In this document: piece by piece, positions 15,908-24,772 of the stretch
Layout: the number at the start of each line of letters is the position of its first letter
Numbering within the stretch: position 1 is the first letter of the stretch
Assembly: GCA_900769565.1 (NCBI GenBank)
Contig: CAAGHC010000077.1
Coordinates: forward strand, 1-29,969
Direction: 5' to 3'
DNA: 29,969 nucleotides
DNA from: Clostridia bacterium
Lineage (GTDB): Bacteria > Bacillota > Clostridia > Christensenellales > Borkfalkiaceae
Position numbers and translations under genes: made by a program
The notes under the pieces: generated by a model
Database searches by the model: none
The model's input: only the letters and a program-made list of their open reading frames with translations
What the model was told of the DNA's origin: nothing

Positions 15908-15968
15908 AAAAATCCTTTTACACTAAAAAACAAAATATGTCCACCGCAAAGATGAACACATTTCTTTA

Positions 15969-16172
15969 TCAGTCGTTAGTTGCTATCAACTTGCCGTCGT
16001 AAATCTCTTGTGCAGCAACAGAAAGGGGTTTTTCTTTACTAGGAAGTTCGGTATACCCTTGATTTTGTGCTTGTTCCATAAGTTGTCTTGCTCTTTTACT
16101 GGTTACTACACAAAGTTCGTATTTTGAACCGATAGTCTTTGCAAGTTCATCAATAGGCGGTTTATGTATCAT
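15969..16172 (-). CDS. rpoZ: RNA polymerase omega subunit
   Basis: A 67-residue protein with the omega signature (IDELAKTIGSKYELCVVTSKRARQL, at 7-31) and a KPLSVAAQEIYDGKL tail. It helps assemble and stabilise RNA polymerase beta-prime. It sits directly after gmk, as in most Firmicutes, with AAGGAG before the ATG. Confidence 0.93.
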   Translation of the reverse strand: MIHKPPIDELAKTIGSKYELCVVTSKRARQLMEQAQNQGYTELPSKEKPLSVAAQEIYDGKLIATND

Positions 16173-16204
16173 TTTTAATTCTCCTTAAAAAATGTTTTTT
16201 TTGT

Positions 16205-16762
16205 TTATTTTTGTTTTTCTTTTTTTATAATATTTTCAACTTCGACGATTGCATCTTGTAAATTGTCATTGACAACAACGTAATCGTATGAATCCTTTTT
16301 GCTAATTTCGTAATCAATCCGTTGCATTCTTAAATCAATTTTTTCAATCGATTCGGTGCTACGTTTAATAAGCCTTGAACGAAGTTCTTCCCTAGACGGC
16401 GGAACTATCATAACCAAAACGGCAGATGGAAAACTATTTTTTACGTTAAGCCCACCGTTCACGTCGATTTCCAACAAAACGTCGTTCGTTGAGAGTTTTT
16501 CAAGCACGAAATCCTTCGGTGTGCCATAAAAATTTTCAAAATGCTCGGAATACTCTAAAAACCCGTTGTGCTCAATTTTATCTTTAAAGCTTTCTTTGTC
16601 AATAAAAAAATAATCTTTGCCGTGAGTTTCGCCCGTCCTTGGACTTCTAGTCGTACAGGATATACTCAAACTTAAACTTTCGTTTCTTTCAATGAGTTGC
16701 TTTGCAATCGTGCCTTTCCCAACACCTGAAGGCCCTGACAATACGATTAAAACGTTTTTCAT
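16205..16762 (-). CDS. gmk: Guanylate kinase
   Basis: A 185-residue enzyme phosphorylating GMP to GDP with ATP. The P-loop is GPSGVGKGT (10-18). The GMP-binding region includes SCTTRSPRTGETHGKDYFF and FLEYSEHFENFYGTP, and the lid region has the RLIKRSTES arginines. It starts 1 nt after the yicC stop and precedes rpoZ by 32 nt. Confidence 0.96.
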   Translation of the reverse strand: MKNVLIVLSGPSGVGKGTIAKQLIERNESLSLSISCTTRSPRTGETHGKDYFFIDKESFKDKIEHNGFLEYSEHFENFYGTPKDFVLEKLSTNDVLLEIDVNGGLNVKNSFPSAVLVMIVPPSREELRSRLIKRSTESIEKIDLRMQRIDYEISKKDSYDYVVVNDNLQDAIVEVENIIKKEKQK

Positions 16763-16763
16763 A

Positions 16764-17633
16764 TTACTCTAAATTTTGTACTTGTTCTCTTACTTTTTCT
16801 ATCTCGTTTTTCAAGCTAAGTGCGTAACTAGTTACTTCAATATCGTTAGATTTGGAACAAATTGTATTTGCTTCCCTATTAAATTCTTGCATTAAGAAAT
16901 CAAGTTTCTTACCTGCACCGTCAAGTTTAACGATATCTCTAAACTGATTAACGTGCGAATTTAACCTTGTTAATTCTTCATCAATATTTACTCTATCGGT
17001 ATAGAAAGCAACTTCGTTCAACAACCTTGCCTCGTCGTATTTAACTTCGTTTAGCGCTTCCGCAATCCTATTTTTTAACTTTTCCTTGTATTCTTTTGCA
17101 ACAAGCGGTGCACGAACGGCAATTTTATCGGCAAGTGCTTTAATAGTATCCATTCTAGAAAGCATATCAGCTACTAACTTTTCGCCTTCAATTTTGCGCA
17201 TTTCGTTAAGCTTCTCACACGCTTTAAGCACGGTTTCTTTAACAATTTGCTCAAATTCAGAAACGTCACTAACCGTACCGTCTGTAATAACTTCTGGGGA
17301 ACGCATAATCATACTAACGGTAAGGTCGTTATCAAGCGCTAATTTTTCTGCAATTAACTTACTTGCGTTATAATAGCTAACCGCCTTTTCTAAATTTACT
17401 TCTAATTGCGAAGATTTTTCTCTTAAATCGGAAAAATTTATAAAAAGGTCGATTCTGCCACGTTTTACAAAAGATTGAACGGTTTTTCTAATACAATCTT
17501 CAAGCGCCAAAAATATTCTTGGCGTTTTGCAATTTAAATCAAAATTACGGTTGTTTACAGTCCTAATTTCCACGGTCAAATTTATGCCGTTATCATTATA
17601 ATCTGCTCTTCCGTAACCAGTCATACTAAACAT
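16764..17633 (-). CDS. yicC: YicC/YloC-family endoribonuclease
   Basis: A 289-residue protein matching the YicC family from end to end: MFSMTGYGRA at the N terminus, VEIRTVNNRNFD, and the C-terminal SHVNQFRDIVKLDGAGKKLDFLMQEFNREANT region (split over about 232-262), rich in helix and charge. Family members are reported as ribonucleases acting in small-RNA decay. In B. subtilis yloC is followed by remA and gmk, but here gmk follows directly 1 nt away. It has its own promoter embedded in a long palindrome. Confidence 0.92.
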   Translation of the reverse strand: MFSMTGYGRADYNDNGINLTVEIRTVNNRNFDLNCKTPRIFLALEDCIRKTVQSFVKRGRIDLFINFSDLREKSSQLEVNLEKAVSYYNASKLIAEKLALDNDLTVSMIMRSPEVITDGTVSDVSEFEQIVKETVLKACEKLNEMRKIEGEKLVADMLSRMDTIKALADKIAVRAPLVAKEYKEKLKNRIAEALNEVKYDEARLLNEVAFYTDRVNIDEELTRLNSHVNQFRDIVKLDGAGKKLDFLMQEFNREANTICSKSNDIEVTSYALSLKNEIEKVREQVQNLE

Positions 17634-17658
17634 ATTCTTGCCTTCCCTGAACGTATTT

Positions 17659-17683
17659 AATATATTTTATCATAAAATATATT
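17659..17683. repeat. 25-bp perfect palindrome on the yicC promoter
   Basis: Two perfect 12-bp arms (17659-17670 and 17672-17683) around one central base. The arms read AATATATTTTAT and its complement. It covers the -10 box and most of the spacer. It may be an operator site, or simply an AT-rich symmetry. Confidence 0.6.
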
Positions 17684-17692
17684 TTATTTCAA
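17664..17692 (-). promoter_or_regulatory. Sigma-A-type promoter of yicC-gmk-rpoZ-priA and downstream genes
   Basis: Minus-strand TTGAAA (17687-17692, overlapping the ligA stop codon) and TAAAAT (17664-17669) are 17 nt apart, about 30 nt before the yicC start. The spacer and -10 box lie inside the palindrome listed next. Confidence 0.72.
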
Positions 17693-19629
17693 CTTTTTAT
17701 AAGCGATTTAAAGGTTTCTTCATCAATAATTTTAATACCAAGCGATTTAGCTTTATCTAGTTTACTGCCTGCACTCTCACCAGCGAGCACCAACGTCGTC
17801 TTTTTTGAAACGCTTGACATTATTTCACCACCGTTATCTTCTATAATCTTACTAGCTTGGTCACGCTTAAATTCAGTTAAAGTTCCGGTTAAAACAACCT
17901 TTTCACCACTAAACACACCTTGTTTTTGTGCCTGCTCACCAACAATTTCTATACCTAAACTGATTAATTTATTTATTTCTTCCAAGTTTTCTTGATTTCT
18001 AAAATAGTTAAAGATACAATCGGCAACTACGTCACCAACTTCGTCAACTTCAAGCAAGTCTTCCCTAGTTGCAGTAAAAAGCGCATCAACGCTCTTAAAA
18101 CGCATAGCTAAATCTTTAGCTGTTTTCTTACCAACGTTATCAATGCCAAGTGCAGAAATAAAGTTCGATAAATTTACTGTTTTAGAATTTTCAATAGCAT
18201 TAAGCAAGTTGTCTGTTTTAGCCTGTTTATATCCTTCTAATGAAAGCAATTTTTCACTACTTAAAGTAAATAAATCGTAAAACCTTTCCACGCCAAAATT
18301 ATCGTAAAGCAAAGAGGCTGTTTTTTCACTAAAGCCGTCGATATTCATACAATTCTTGCTTGCAAAATTAGTAAGCTTTGCAACTACACGTGGTTTACAT
18401 TTTTCATTCGGGCAAAAAATATTAGCACCGTTTTCTATTAGACTAGCACCACAATAAGGACAAACGCTAGGTTTTTCTATGGGTACGCATTCTGGATAAA
18501 CTTCAGTAGTACCAAGTATTTCAGGAATAACTTCGTTACTACGGCGAACCAATACCCTAGCACCTTTCATCACACCCTTTCTCGTTATATCACCAAAGTT
18601 ATTTAGCGTCGCCTTTCTTACCGTAGCACCTGCAAGTTCGGTCGGCTCTAATAGTCCTAAAGGCGTTAGTTTCCCCGTCCTTCCAACCTGCCAAATTACA
18701 TCTTTTAATATGGTAGTAACCTCTTCAGCTTCAAACTTAAACGCTATAGCCCAACGTGGAAATTTATCTGTAAATCCAAGCTCTGTTCTTTTTGAAAAAT
18801 CGTTAACTTTAACAACTGCACCATCAGTCAAAATATCTAGAGTTTTCCTACTATTTTCAATATCATTTATAGCAGACATAACAGAATAAATATCGGCGCA
18901 AATCCTTAAAAATGGATGAACTTTAAAACCGTTTTTCCTTAAAAACTCAACGCATTCAACTTGAGAATTAAATCCCCCGTCCGAAATATAATTCACGTTG
19001 TAAAATAATATTTCTACGTGACGTTTTTCAGTTACTTTAGGGTCCAAATTCCTTATCGCACCAGCAACAGCATTGCGTGCGTTTTTAAGTGGTTCAACAG
19101 CAGTTTTATTATACTCTTCAAGTACCGAAAGACGCATTATCGCCTCGCCTTGAACTTCTACCGTACCTTTATAATCAATAGAAAGTGGAAAACTTTTTAC
19201 CGTTAAAACTTGTGCAGTAACGTCCTCACCCACTTCCCCGTTACCACGAGTCGTCGCACGCTCAAACTTTCCGTCCACGTACGTTAAGCAGATTGTCAAG
19301 CCGTCAAACTTATATTCAACGGTATAATTAAATTTATCACCGTCTTTTTTAATACGTTTATCGAAAGCAATTAATTCTTCTTCAGTAGTCGCTTTGTCAA
19401 GACTATACAGTCTTTCTATATGGTTATGCTTTTTGAAAGACGATATAGGCTCGCCACCTACACGTTTTGTTGGTGAATCAAACAAAACTATACCCGTTTC
19501 CTTTTCTAATTTAACGAGTTCGTCGTATAATTTATCGTATTCTTTATCTGAAACGGTTGGATTATCCAAAACGTAATATTCGTGTGAATATTTATTAAGA
19601 ATATCCACAAGTTCTCTCATTCTATCCAT
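17689..19629 (-). CDS. ligA: NAD-dependent DNA ligase
   Basis: A 646-residue LigA with all domains. The NAD-binding Ia domain includes HEYYVLDNPTVSDKEYD. The adenylation site is EYKFDGLT (the usual K-x-D-G lysine, with Tyr before it where Pro is common). RGNGEVGEDVT follows, then an OB-fold, a four-cysteine zinc finger (CPYCG ... CPNEKC), helix-hairpin-helix repeats, and a C-terminal BRCT domain (GEKVVLTGTL to the end). It seals nicks during replication and repair. The first ATG (19629) has GGAG 7 nt upstream and overlaps pcrA by 8 nt; Met4 is a less likely start. Confidence 0.96.
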   Translation of the reverse strand: MDRMRELVDILNKYSHEYYVLDNPTVSDKEYDKLYDELVKLEKETGIVLFDSPTKRVGGEPISSFKKHNHIERLYSLDKATTEEELIAFDKRIKKDGDKFNYTVEYKFDGLTICLTYVDGKFERATTRGNGEVGEDVTAQVLTVKSFPLSIDYKGTVEVQGEAIMRLSVLEEYNKTAVEPLKNARNAVAGAIRNLDPKVTEKRHVEILFYNVNYISDGGFNSQVECVEFLRKNGFKVHPFLRICADIYSVMSAINDIENSRKTLDILTDGAVVKVNDFSKRTELGFTDKFPRWAIAFKFEAEEVTTILKDVIWQVGRTGKLTPLGLLEPTELAGATVRKATLNNFGDITRKGVMKGARVLVRRSNEVIPEILGTTEVYPECVPIEKPSVCPYCGASLIENGANIFCPNEKCKPRVVAKLTNFASKNCMNIDGFSEKTASLLYDNFGVERFYDLFTLSSEKLLSLEGYKQAKTDNLLNAIENSKTVNLSNFISALGIDNVGKKTAKDLAMRFKSVDALFTATREDLLEVDEVGDVVADCIFNYFRNQENLEEINKLISLGIEIVGEQAQKQGVFSGEKVVLTGTLTEFKRDQASKIIEDNGGEIMSSVSKKTTLVLAGESAGSKLDKAKSLGIKIIDEETFKSLIKS

Positions 19630-21865
19630 TTATAATCTCCATAGGCGCATATTTTACCGAAAGCGACTTTATACCAACACCCTTGAAAGCAACGTCGGCA
19701 ATCATAGTATCGCCCTCACCTTTAACAGCAATTACCATACCCTCACCAAATTTTGTATGGCGAACTTTAACACCCGTTTTATAACCTGAAAAATTAGCGA
19801 CTTTGTTTACTGCAGGCTTACTACCACCCAACATGGTTTTAGCGTAACTAGAAGAATAACCACTATTAGAACTTGGCAAGAAATCGTCGTTATCCGAACT
19901 AAATCGTAAGTTTTTATAACCATAATCACTAGAAGTTTGCTCTTTTTCTATTCTTGGTGCTAAAACCGCCTGCGCTTCTTTTAAAAAACGTGATTGCGTC
20001 ATATACTCACGCCTACCATACATGTATCTGCTCATTGCACGCGTTAAATATAAGCGTTCCTTTGCTCTTGTAACAGCGACGTACATTAAACGACGTTCTT
20101 CTTCCAACTCTTGGTCGTCTCCAACGCTTCTCGCTACAGGCAAGACCGTTTCATCAAGCCCTGCAACAAATACGCACTTATATTCCAAACCCTTTGCGGC
20201 GTGAATAGTTGCGATAGTAACTGCGTCGTCAACGTTTATACCGTCAACGTCTGAACTTAACGTTACTGAATTAAGGTAATCAAAGAGCGTACTACCGGGA
20301 TTATCCATCTCAAATTGCTCTGCAGAGTTTATAAGTTCGCCTATATTCATTAATCTATCGTTATTTTCTTCGGTTTTCTCGGCAAATTGCTCGTTAAAAC
20401 TAGTAATTTCTAAAACATGTCTTATAGTATTTGCAACCGAATTTTCTCTACTAAACGTCTTAAATCCATCAATTAAATTTCTAAAATTTACAAGTTTAGT
20501 TTTAGCACCAGACGAAACGTCCGTTTGGTCAAGGAACATTATACCGTCGTACATAGACAGCCCCATACCCGCTGAATATTCCCTTAAGTCACGCAACGTT
20601 TTGTCACCTATACCACGTTTAGGGCTTGAAACGCTACGAATGAACGACTCGTCGTCGCTTGGATTGTTTATAACCTTTAAATACGATAATACGTCTTTAA
20701 TCTCTTTACGTTCAAAGAACCTAAAACCACCGAAAATTTTACACGGTATACCGTACTTCATAAACTCTTGCTCGTAAGCTCTAGAAAGCGCGTTTAAACG
20801 CATAAATACTGCAAAATCACGGTAAGAAAGCCCACCACGAGCCATTAAACTTTTAATTTGCATTGCAGCATAAGACGCCTCGTTATTTTCGTCCCTTGCA
20901 ACGAACGTTTCAACCTTTACGCCATCAGGGTTATCCGTCCAAAGCTCTTTAGGGCGTCTTTCAGTATTATTTGCAATAATACTATTTGCAAGTTGTAAAA
21001 TCCTTTTAGTCGAACGATAATTTCTTTCAAGCTTGTATACTTTAGCACCGCGATAAATGTCGTCAAATGAAAGTATATTTTCAATCTTTGCACCACGCCA
21101 ACCATAAATACTTTGGTCGTCGTCACCTACGACGAATATATTACCATGCTTTAACGATAACCTTTGCGCTATGGCAAACTGAACCTTATTTGTGTCTTGA
21201 AACTCGTCTATGTGTATGTATTCAAACTTGTTTGAATAATAATCGGCGACTTCGGGGTGTTGTGTAAACAAAAGATAGGTCTTAAACAATAAATCGTCAA
21301 AATCCAAAGCGTTAGAACGGTTTAAACAACTTTCATACGCTTTATATATTTGTTCAACTTCGTTAACAAAGTGATACCCACTATAAACAGACTTAAATTC
21401 TTGTGGCAACAAACAATCGTTTTTAGCAGTTGATATCAAATTTTTAGCACTTTTTAATAGTTTTTCATCATAACCTAATTCTTCAACTACTCTCTTTAGA
21501 ACTTTATCTTTATCCGTTTCGTCGTATATAGTAAAGTTTTTATCATAGCCTAGTTTATCTATATCTCTACGCAAAATTCGAACGCACATACTATGAATTG
21601 TGGAAACCCACATTTCACTAACGTCGCCAACCATTGACACAAGCCTTTCTTTCATTTCGCCTGCGGCTTTATTAGTAAAAGTTATTGCCATAATATTATA
21701 AGGCGAAACCTTTTTTTCTAAAATTAAATATGCTATTCTACTGGTAAGGACACGGGTTTTCCCACTACCTGCGCCCGCAATAACTAAAACCGCACCTTCA
21801 GTATCGAGTACGGGCTTTATCTGCTCATCATTAAGCTTGTCTAAATAACTTTTAATATCTGCCAT
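19622..21865 (-). CDS. pcrA: ATP-dependent DNA helicase PcrA/UvrD
   Basis: A 747-residue superfamily 1A helicase. Motifs present: Q motif LNDEQIKPV, Walker A GAGSGKT, TFTNKAAGEM (Ia), DEFQDTN (II), GDDDQSIYGWRGA (III), ERNYRST (IV), TIHAAKGLEY (V) and VAVTRAKERL (VI). A C-terminal Tudor-like tail (VRHTKFGEG) is the part that in PcrA contacts RNA polymerase. It unwinds DNA in repair and clears replication obstacles. The ATG at 21865 has AGGA 7 nt upstream; a TTG in frame at 21883 would add six residues but has no ribosome site. It heads the pcrA-ligA operon. Confidence 0.95.
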   Translation of the reverse strand: MADIKSYLDKLNDEQIKPVLDTEGAVLVIAGAGSGKTRVLTSRIAYLILEKKVSPYNIMAITFTNKAAGEMKERLVSMVGDVSEMWVSTIHSMCVRILRRDIDKLGYDKNFTIYDETDKDKVLKRVVEELGYDEKLLKSAKNLISTAKNDCLLPQEFKSVYSGYHFVNEVEQIYKAYESCLNRSNALDFDDLLFKTYLLFTQHPEVADYYSNKFEYIHIDEFQDTNKVQFAIAQRLSLKHGNIFVVGDDDQSIYGWRGAKIENILSFDDIYRGAKVYKLERNYRSTKRILQLANSIIANNTERRPKELWTDNPDGVKVETFVARDENNEASYAAMQIKSLMARGGLSYRDFAVFMRLNALSRAYEQEFMKYGIPCKIFGGFRFFERKEIKDVLSYLKVINNPSDDESFIRSVSSPKRGIGDKTLRDLREYSAGMGLSMYDGIMFLDQTDVSSGAKTKLVNFRNLIDGFKTFSRENSVANTIRHVLEITSFNEQFAEKTEENNDRLMNIGELINSAEQFEMDNPGSTLFDYLNSVTLSSDVDGINVDDAVTIATIHAAKGLEYKCVFVAGLDETVLPVARSVGDDQELEEERRLMYVAVTRAKERLYLTRAMSRYMYGRREYMTQSRFLKEAQAVLAPRIEKEQTSSDYGYKNLRFSSDNDDFLPSSNSGYSSSYAKTMLGGSKPAVNKVANFSGYKTGVKVRHTKFGEGMVIAVKGEGDTMIADVAFKGVGIKSLSVKYAPMEIING

Positions 21866-21901
21866 ATAAGTTCCTAAAATCAATTTTACTTACTTAAAAA
21901 T

Positions 21902-21930
21902 ATTATACCATAATTTTAAAACCATTACAA
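21902..21930 (-). promoter_or_regulatory. Promoter of pcrA-ligA
   Basis: Minus-strand TTGTAA (21925-21930) and TATAAT (21902-21907) are 17 nt apart, with TGG giving an extended -10. They lie about 37 nt from the pcrA start codon. Confidence 0.78.
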
Positions 21931-22018
21931 GTACAAAAGCACTAAATTACACACATAAAAACATTACAATTTGTTGCATATAATTCGTTATTGTGTTATT
22001 ATTAAAAAGGTGATTATT

Positions 22019-22846
22019 ATGAAAAAATCTTGGTTAAACGGTAAAACAGTTGTTATTAGTGGCGCTAGTGGTGGTTTGGGTTTTTCCATATCCAAAATGC
22101 TTATTGAAAAATATGGTTGCAACATAATAGGCATTGCGCGTAGCGAACAAAAATTATTAAAAAACATTGAAACTTTAGGTCCGTTAAAGGACAAATTTAC
22201 CTATCATCTTTTTGACGTTTCAAAAAAGGAAAACTGGGTAAATTTTACTAATTATTTACAGTCAAACAACGTAAAAATCGACGTTTTAATAAATAATGCA
22301 GGCTTTATGCTACCGTTTTCAAAATTTGAAAATTATAGCGACAATGAAGTTGATGAAATTATCAATACTAATTTTATCGCATGTGTAAATTCAGTAAAAT
22401 TATTGTTGCCTTTATTAAAACAATCATCAACCCCTTCCATAATCAACGTTTCAAGCGCTGCAGGGCTTTGCGCCGTAGTTGGTCAAAGTATGTACTGCGC
22501 AACCAAGTTTGCCGTAAAGGGCTTTACGGAAACCTTGCAACAAGATTACAGAAAGCAAATTTACGTTGGCGGTGTTTATCCTGGGTTTATCAGAACGGAT
22601 ATTTTATCTAGACAAAAAACCGACACGAAAAATAATAAGTTAATAAATTTCGTGATGAAACCACTTGACAAGGCAACGAAAAAGATTGTTAAACGAATTC
22701 ACAGAAAAAAGAAAAGAACAGTCATGGGCTTTGACGGTTGTTTTATGAGTTTTTTTGGCAGAATGTTTCCAAAGTTTACCCCATCAGTGATAACTTCCGT
22801 ACTAAAAAGTTCACACCTAGACCTATTTAACGACGTTTTTAATTAG
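22019..22846 (+). CDS. Short-chain dehydrogenase/reductase (SDR)
   Basis: A 275-residue classical SDR. The NAD(P)-binding motif is SGASGGLG near the N terminus, NNAG follows in LINNAGF, the catalytic Ser lies in NVSSAAG, and YCATK holds the catalytic Tyr and Lys. The C-terminal about 60 residues are basic (KRIHRKKKRT) and then hydrophobic, which may let it sit on membranes, as in lipid- or sterol-acting SDRs; the substrate is unknown. The ATG at 22019 follows AAAGGTG. An upstream in-frame extension to 21971 starts at TTG and has no ribosome site. TATAAT lies at 21979-21984 but with a poor -35. It is co-transcribed with the kinase 7 nt downstream. Confidence 0.88.
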   Translation: MKKSWLNGKTVVISGASGGLGFSISKMLIEKYGCNIIGIARSEQKLLKNIETLGPLKDKFTYHLFDVSKKENWVNFTNYLQSNNVKIDVLINNAGFMLPFSKFENYSDNEVDEIINTNFIACVNSVKLLLPLLKQSSTPSIINVSSAAGLCAVVGQSMYCATKFAVKGFTETLQQDYRKQIYVGGVYPGFIRTDILSRQKTDTKNNKLINFVMKPLDKATKKIVKRIHRKKKRTVMGFDGCFMSFFGRMFPKFTPSVITSVLKSSHLDLFNDVFN

Positions 22847-22853
22847 AGGCTTT

Positions 22854-23687
22854 ATGAAAAGAATTTTAACTATACAAGATATTTCTTGCGTTGGGAAATG
22901 CTCTCTTACCGTTGCACTTCCCATAATTTCTGCCTGCGGAATAGAAACTTCCGTTCTTCCAACAGCAGTACTATCCACTCATACAGCGTTTAACGGTTTT
23001 ACGTTTCGTGACCTTACGGACGATTTACTAAAAAATGCTAATCATTGGAAAGAGCAGGATTTACACTTTGATGCTTTATATACCGGTTATTTAGGCTCGT
23101 TAAAACAAGTCGATATCGTTTCAAAAATTTTTGACGATTTTCAGACAAGTGAAAATTTCATAATCGTCGACCCTGTTATGGCAGACAACGGAAAACTTTA
23201 TTCGGGTTTTGACCAAAATTTTGCAGACGCTATGGCGAAACTGTGTGGCAAGGCCGATATAATCGTTCCTAACCTTACCGAAGCATCTTTCATGCTCCAC
23301 CAACCGTACGTAGAATTTGGTTACGACGAAGACTACGTTCGTAAAACTTTAATAAAGTTAACTAATTTGGGCTGTAAAAGGGCCGTTTTAACGGGCGTTA
23401 GTTTTGAAGATGGTAAATTAGGCGTGTATGGATACGACAGCGAGAATAAAGAGTATTTTAGTTATTTTAGGGAACGCTTACTACATACCTTTCACGGTAC
23501 GGGCGACGTTTTCGCAAGCACGCTTTGTGGTGCTATGACTAAAGGAAATTCACTCTATGAATCGCTTAAAATTGCAGTTGATTTTACGGTAGAATGTATA
23601 AATGAAACACTAAAAAACTCTAATCACAATTGGTACGGTGTTGATTTTGAATCTGCAATACCCTTTCTTGTTAAAAAAATGTTTTAA
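22854..23687 (+). CDS. Pyridoxamine/pyridoxal kinase (PdxY-like ribokinase-fold)
   Basis: A 277-residue ribokinase-superfamily kinase. The N terminus ILTIQDISCVGKCSLTVAL is typical of the pyridoxamine kinase group in Clostridia. VLPTAVLSTHTAF (substrate side), IIVDPVMADNGKLY and VPNLTEASFML follow. The catalytic anion-hole motif is HGTGDVFAS. It should phosphorylate B6 vitamers to salvage pyridoxal-5-phosphate; other ribokinase-family substrates cannot be ruled out. It sits 7 nt after the SDR gene with an AGAGG site, and a strong terminator follows the stop codon. Confidence 0.88.
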   Translation: MKRILTIQDISCVGKCSLTVALPIISACGIETSVLPTAVLSTHTAFNGFTFRDLTDDLLKNANHWKEQDLHFDALYTGYLGSLKQVDIVSKIFDDFQTSENFIIVDPVMADNGKLYSGFDQNFADAMAKLCGKADIIVPNLTEASFMLHQPYVEFGYDEDYVRKTLIKLTNLGCKRAVLTGVSFEDGKLGVYGYDSENKEYFSYFRERLLHTFHGTGDVFASTLCGAMTKGNSLYESLKIAVDFTVECINETLKNSNHNWYGVDFESAIPFLVKKMF

Positions 23688-23697
23688 TTAAACATTA

Positions 23698-23734
23698 AAA
23701 CACCCGTTGACAAACTGTCAACGGGTGTTTTTTT
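23698..23734. terminator. Terminator between convergent pyridoxamine kinase and transporter genes
   Basis: A perfect 15-bp stem (23698-23712 with 23716-23730) with a 3-nt loop, then a run of T on the plus strand. The minus strand has only TTTTAATG, so it is strongest for the plus-strand operon but may act both ways. Confidence 0.92.
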
Positions 23735-23738
23735 ATCA

Positions 23739-24674
23739 CTAAATACATAATAGCACGGTAGCAACAATTCCCAGAACTATACCTACCCATTGTGTTTTTC
23801 TAATCTTGTCCTTAAAGAATATCAAACCAAACATGGTCGTAAACATAATAAGACATATAGCACTCATAGGTTGTAATATATTATTTTCAACGTAATTATT
23901 AAGTAATGGTTTAATGTAATTATGTAAACCAAGCGCTATAGCACAGAAAATAATATCACAAATAATTCTTTTATTAATCTTAAAACTCAATTTCTGTTTT
24001 GTGAATGGTATAGTTATCAAAGATGTCACGAATGAAACCACGTAGGAAATAAACACAAACCAACTAAATTCAGCTTTAATACTAGGAATATGTTGATGCC
24101 ACACTTGTATAAGCATGTTTATTGCCATACCAGCAAAGGACAAGGCTGTTAAAATAATCCATATTAAATTTTTAGAATCTTTCTTATTTTCTCCTTCTAG
24201 TTTAGTAGCATCAGTTATCGGTTTTTTATATAAAATCAAAACCATTGCCACCGCAAGAATTACAAATGCAATCCATTTATAAATATTAATCTGTTCATTC
24301 CAGAAAATTGCACCAACAACAACGGCAACTACAAACGCAAAATTAGTTATAAGCACCGTAAGGCTAATAGGTCCACTCTTCATTGCAAACGTGTATATAA
24401 CTTGTGTTACAGATGATATCAAGCCGAACGCAACACCCATTGCTATCGTTTCCCACCCAGGCAAAATACTAAAGTCTATGGTAAAACAAACCATTATTGC
24501 TATAAGAACGAATGCAAAAGACATAAAAAAAGACATGTCAGCTATATTTTTTCCATATTTATGTGAAAAATCGTTTTGAAAAGCAACTTTAACAGCAGCC
24601 ATAAGCGCTACAAAAATTATTAGTGCATAATGATACCACTCTGCAACTAAAGTGCTTGATAATAAATTAAACAC
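23739..24674 (-). CDS. DMT-superfamily (EamA-like) transporter
   Basis: A 311-residue integral membrane protein with about ten hydrophobic helices in two repeats, separated by a charged loop (KPITDATKLEGENKKDSK, about residues 150-168). GPISLTVLITNFAFVVAVV and QPMSAICLIMFTTMFGLIFFKDK occupy matching places in the two halves, the usual EamA pattern. The start codon is GTG (24672-24674), with AAAGGGG 7 nt upstream. It lies downstream of the ROK kinase and SIS genes on the same strand, so sugar or amino-sugar transport is possible, but substrate cannot be read from the sequence. Confidence 0.87.
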   Translation of the reverse strand: MFNLLSSTLVAEWYHYALIIFVALMAAVKVAFQNDFSHKYGKNIADMSFFMSFAFVLIAIMVCFTIDFSILPGWETIAMGVAFGLISSVTQVIYTFAMKSGPISLTVLITNFAFVVAVVVGAIFWNEQINIYKWIAFVILAVAMVLILYKKPITDATKLEGENKKDSKNLIWIILTALSFAGMAINMLIQVWHQHIPSIKAEFSWFVFISYVVSFVTSLITIPFTKQKLSFKINKRIICDIIFCAIALGLHNYIKPLLNNYVENNILQPMSAICLIMFTTMFGLIFFKDKIRKTQWVGIVLGIVATVLLCI

Positions 24675-24718
24675 AACATTGCCCCTTTAATATGTTGAAA
24701 ATTGAAAACTAAAGTATG

Positions 24719-24744
24719 AAGCGACCTATAAATCTAGGTCGCTT
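24719..24744. repeat. Inverted repeat after the SIS gene, weak terminator candidate
   Basis: A perfect 10-bp stem AAGCGACCTA/TAGGTCGCTT with a 6-nt loop, 28 nt beyond the SIS gene. On the minus strand it is followed by CATACTTTAG, not a T tract, so it may attenuate or protect RNA more than terminate. The transporter gene starts 45 nt further on. Confidence 0.6.
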
Positions 24745-24772
24745 TCAATCGTTTTTATATAATATTTGTAAT

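Noticed and set aside
24719..24744. Definite terminator after the SIS gene
   Set aside because: The stem is good but no T tract follows on the minus strand, so I kept it as a repeat with weak terminator potential.
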